A stretch of 5,874 nucleotides of DNA from an uncultured Planctomycetaceae bacterium (GTDB lineage Bacteria; Planctomycetota; Planctomycetia; Pirellulales; Pirellulaceae), in contig CAIYOB010001264.1 of the NCBI GenBank assembly GCA_903927685.1, forward strand, positions 1 through 5,874, in the 5' to 3' direction. Positions 5,489-5,874 of this stretch are shown one piece after another. Numbering within the stretch: position 1 is the stretch's first letter; each line of letters begins with the position of its first letter. Both the position numbers and the translations under genes were made by a program. The notes beneath the pieces were generated by a model that worked only from the letters and a program-made list of their open reading frames with translations, was not told the DNA's origin and did no database searches.

Positions 5489-5874
5489 CTACTTCGGCGG
5501 TAGCCGACTGGTGAACCGGTAGGTGCCGGCGGCGACTTCGCTGCGGAACAGCCCCTTGTCCACGACCGCGAGTGTGATGCCGGGCTGCGTCTGGACGGGC
5601 TGGCCGCTTTCCCGGACCGCGTCGAGCCTGGTGGCCGGGATGACGACCGTCGCGGTGGTGTTCGGCGGCACGGTCAGTTCCCAAGTCATGCTGTCGCCCT
5701 CCACACGCCACGCGCTGCTGATTTTGCCGTAGCTGGTCAGCAGCGAAGCCTCGACACGCTGCAGTCCGCTTTCAACGCCGGGCGCGGCGAGGAAATGCTG
5801 AAAGCCCGGGGACTGTTTGTCGTAGCGGATGCCCGCCAGGCCCTCGATGAACCACAGCCCCACCGAGATCATGG
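5489..5874 (-). CDS. Alpha-L-rhamnosidase (GH78-like), C-terminal part, cut by the window edge
   Basis: The last 127 residues are visible, with stop TAG at 5491-5489. The first visible Met is very probably internal, since the frame is open to the window edge and the sequence starts inside a domain. MISVGLWFIEGLAGIRYDKQ matches the end of the (alpha/alpha)6 barrel of bacterial alpha-L-rhamnosidases. SPGFQHFLAAPGVESGLQRVEASLLTSYGKISSAWRVEG, then LTVPPNTTATVVIPA (66-80) and a final GTYRFTS strand, match the C-terminal beta-sandwich that follows the barrel in that family. These enzymes release terminal L-rhamnose from plant or algal polysaccharides and glycosides; the catalytic acidic residues lie outside the window. 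It meets the beta-helix gene tail to tail with two bases between stop codons. Another inverting glycosidase with the same architecture is the main alternative. Confidence 0.8.
   Translation of the reverse strand, partial: MISVGLWFIEGLAGIRYDKQSPGFQHFLAAPGVESGLQRVEASLLTSYGKISSAWRVEGDSMTWELTVPPNTTATVVIPATRLDAVRESGQPVQTQPGITLAVVDKGLFRSEVAAGTYRFTSRLPPK

Noticed and set aside
3933..5711. A 592-codon minus-strand open frame antisense to the beta-helix gene and the rhamnosidase end.
   Set aside because: Its composition (Val/Ala/Arg/Asp/Gly rich) is that of an antisense shadow, with no recognisable domain or signal. It conflicts with two genes that have clear family motifs.

Overview
The window is GC-rich DNA that most likely comes from a member of the Planctomycetota. 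That is an inference from gene content: a short exported protein with the N-terminal FESLESRTMMAV motif typical of planctomycete extracellular proteins, a large secreted right-handed beta-helix protein, a secreted SxxK serine hydrolase, an alpha-L-rhamnosidase end, and a tandem universal stress protein. Genes are widely spaced and change strand often. I see no rRNA, tRNA, CRISPR array, insertion sequence or phage gene.

Layout. (1) 1-663, plus strand: C-terminal part of a double-domain universal stress protein, cut by the left edge. (2) 692-1435, minus strand: a 247-residue exported protein of unknown function. Its C-terminal 40 percent is a nearly perfect tandem array of a 14-residue unit (DIPPITGESIFGWH), encoded by 42-bp DNA repeats; this is the oddest thing in the window. 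Its leader (1436-1516) holds a perfect hairpin and a competing inverted repeat. (3) 1655-2767, minus strand: a secreted serine hydrolase of the beta-lactamase/CubicO family, with an inverted repeat just upstream. (4) 2768-3593: an 826-bp divergent intergenic region with no convincing gene, holding a promoter-like element (3286-3314) preceded directly by two 16-bp tandem repeats. (5) 3594-5486, plus strand: a secreted 630-residue beta-helix protein that appears to carry a carbohydrate-binding-module-like domain inserted near its N terminus. (6) 5489-5874, minus strand: the C-terminal end of an alpha-L-rhamnosidase (GH78-like), cut by the right edge and meeting gene 5 tail to tail with two bases between stop codons.

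How they fit together. The right half looks like a glycan-degradation neighbourhood: a beta-helix protein of the polysaccharide-lyase or glycan-binding type beside a rhamnosidase suggests a rhamnose-containing plant or algal polysaccharide, though neither substrate can be read from the sequence. The serine hydrolase could act as an esterase there, but nothing shows this. The stress protein and the repeat protein have no visible functional link to the others. No complete new multi-gene system can be demonstrated here; the strongest candidate for something undescribed is the 14-residue repeat protein.
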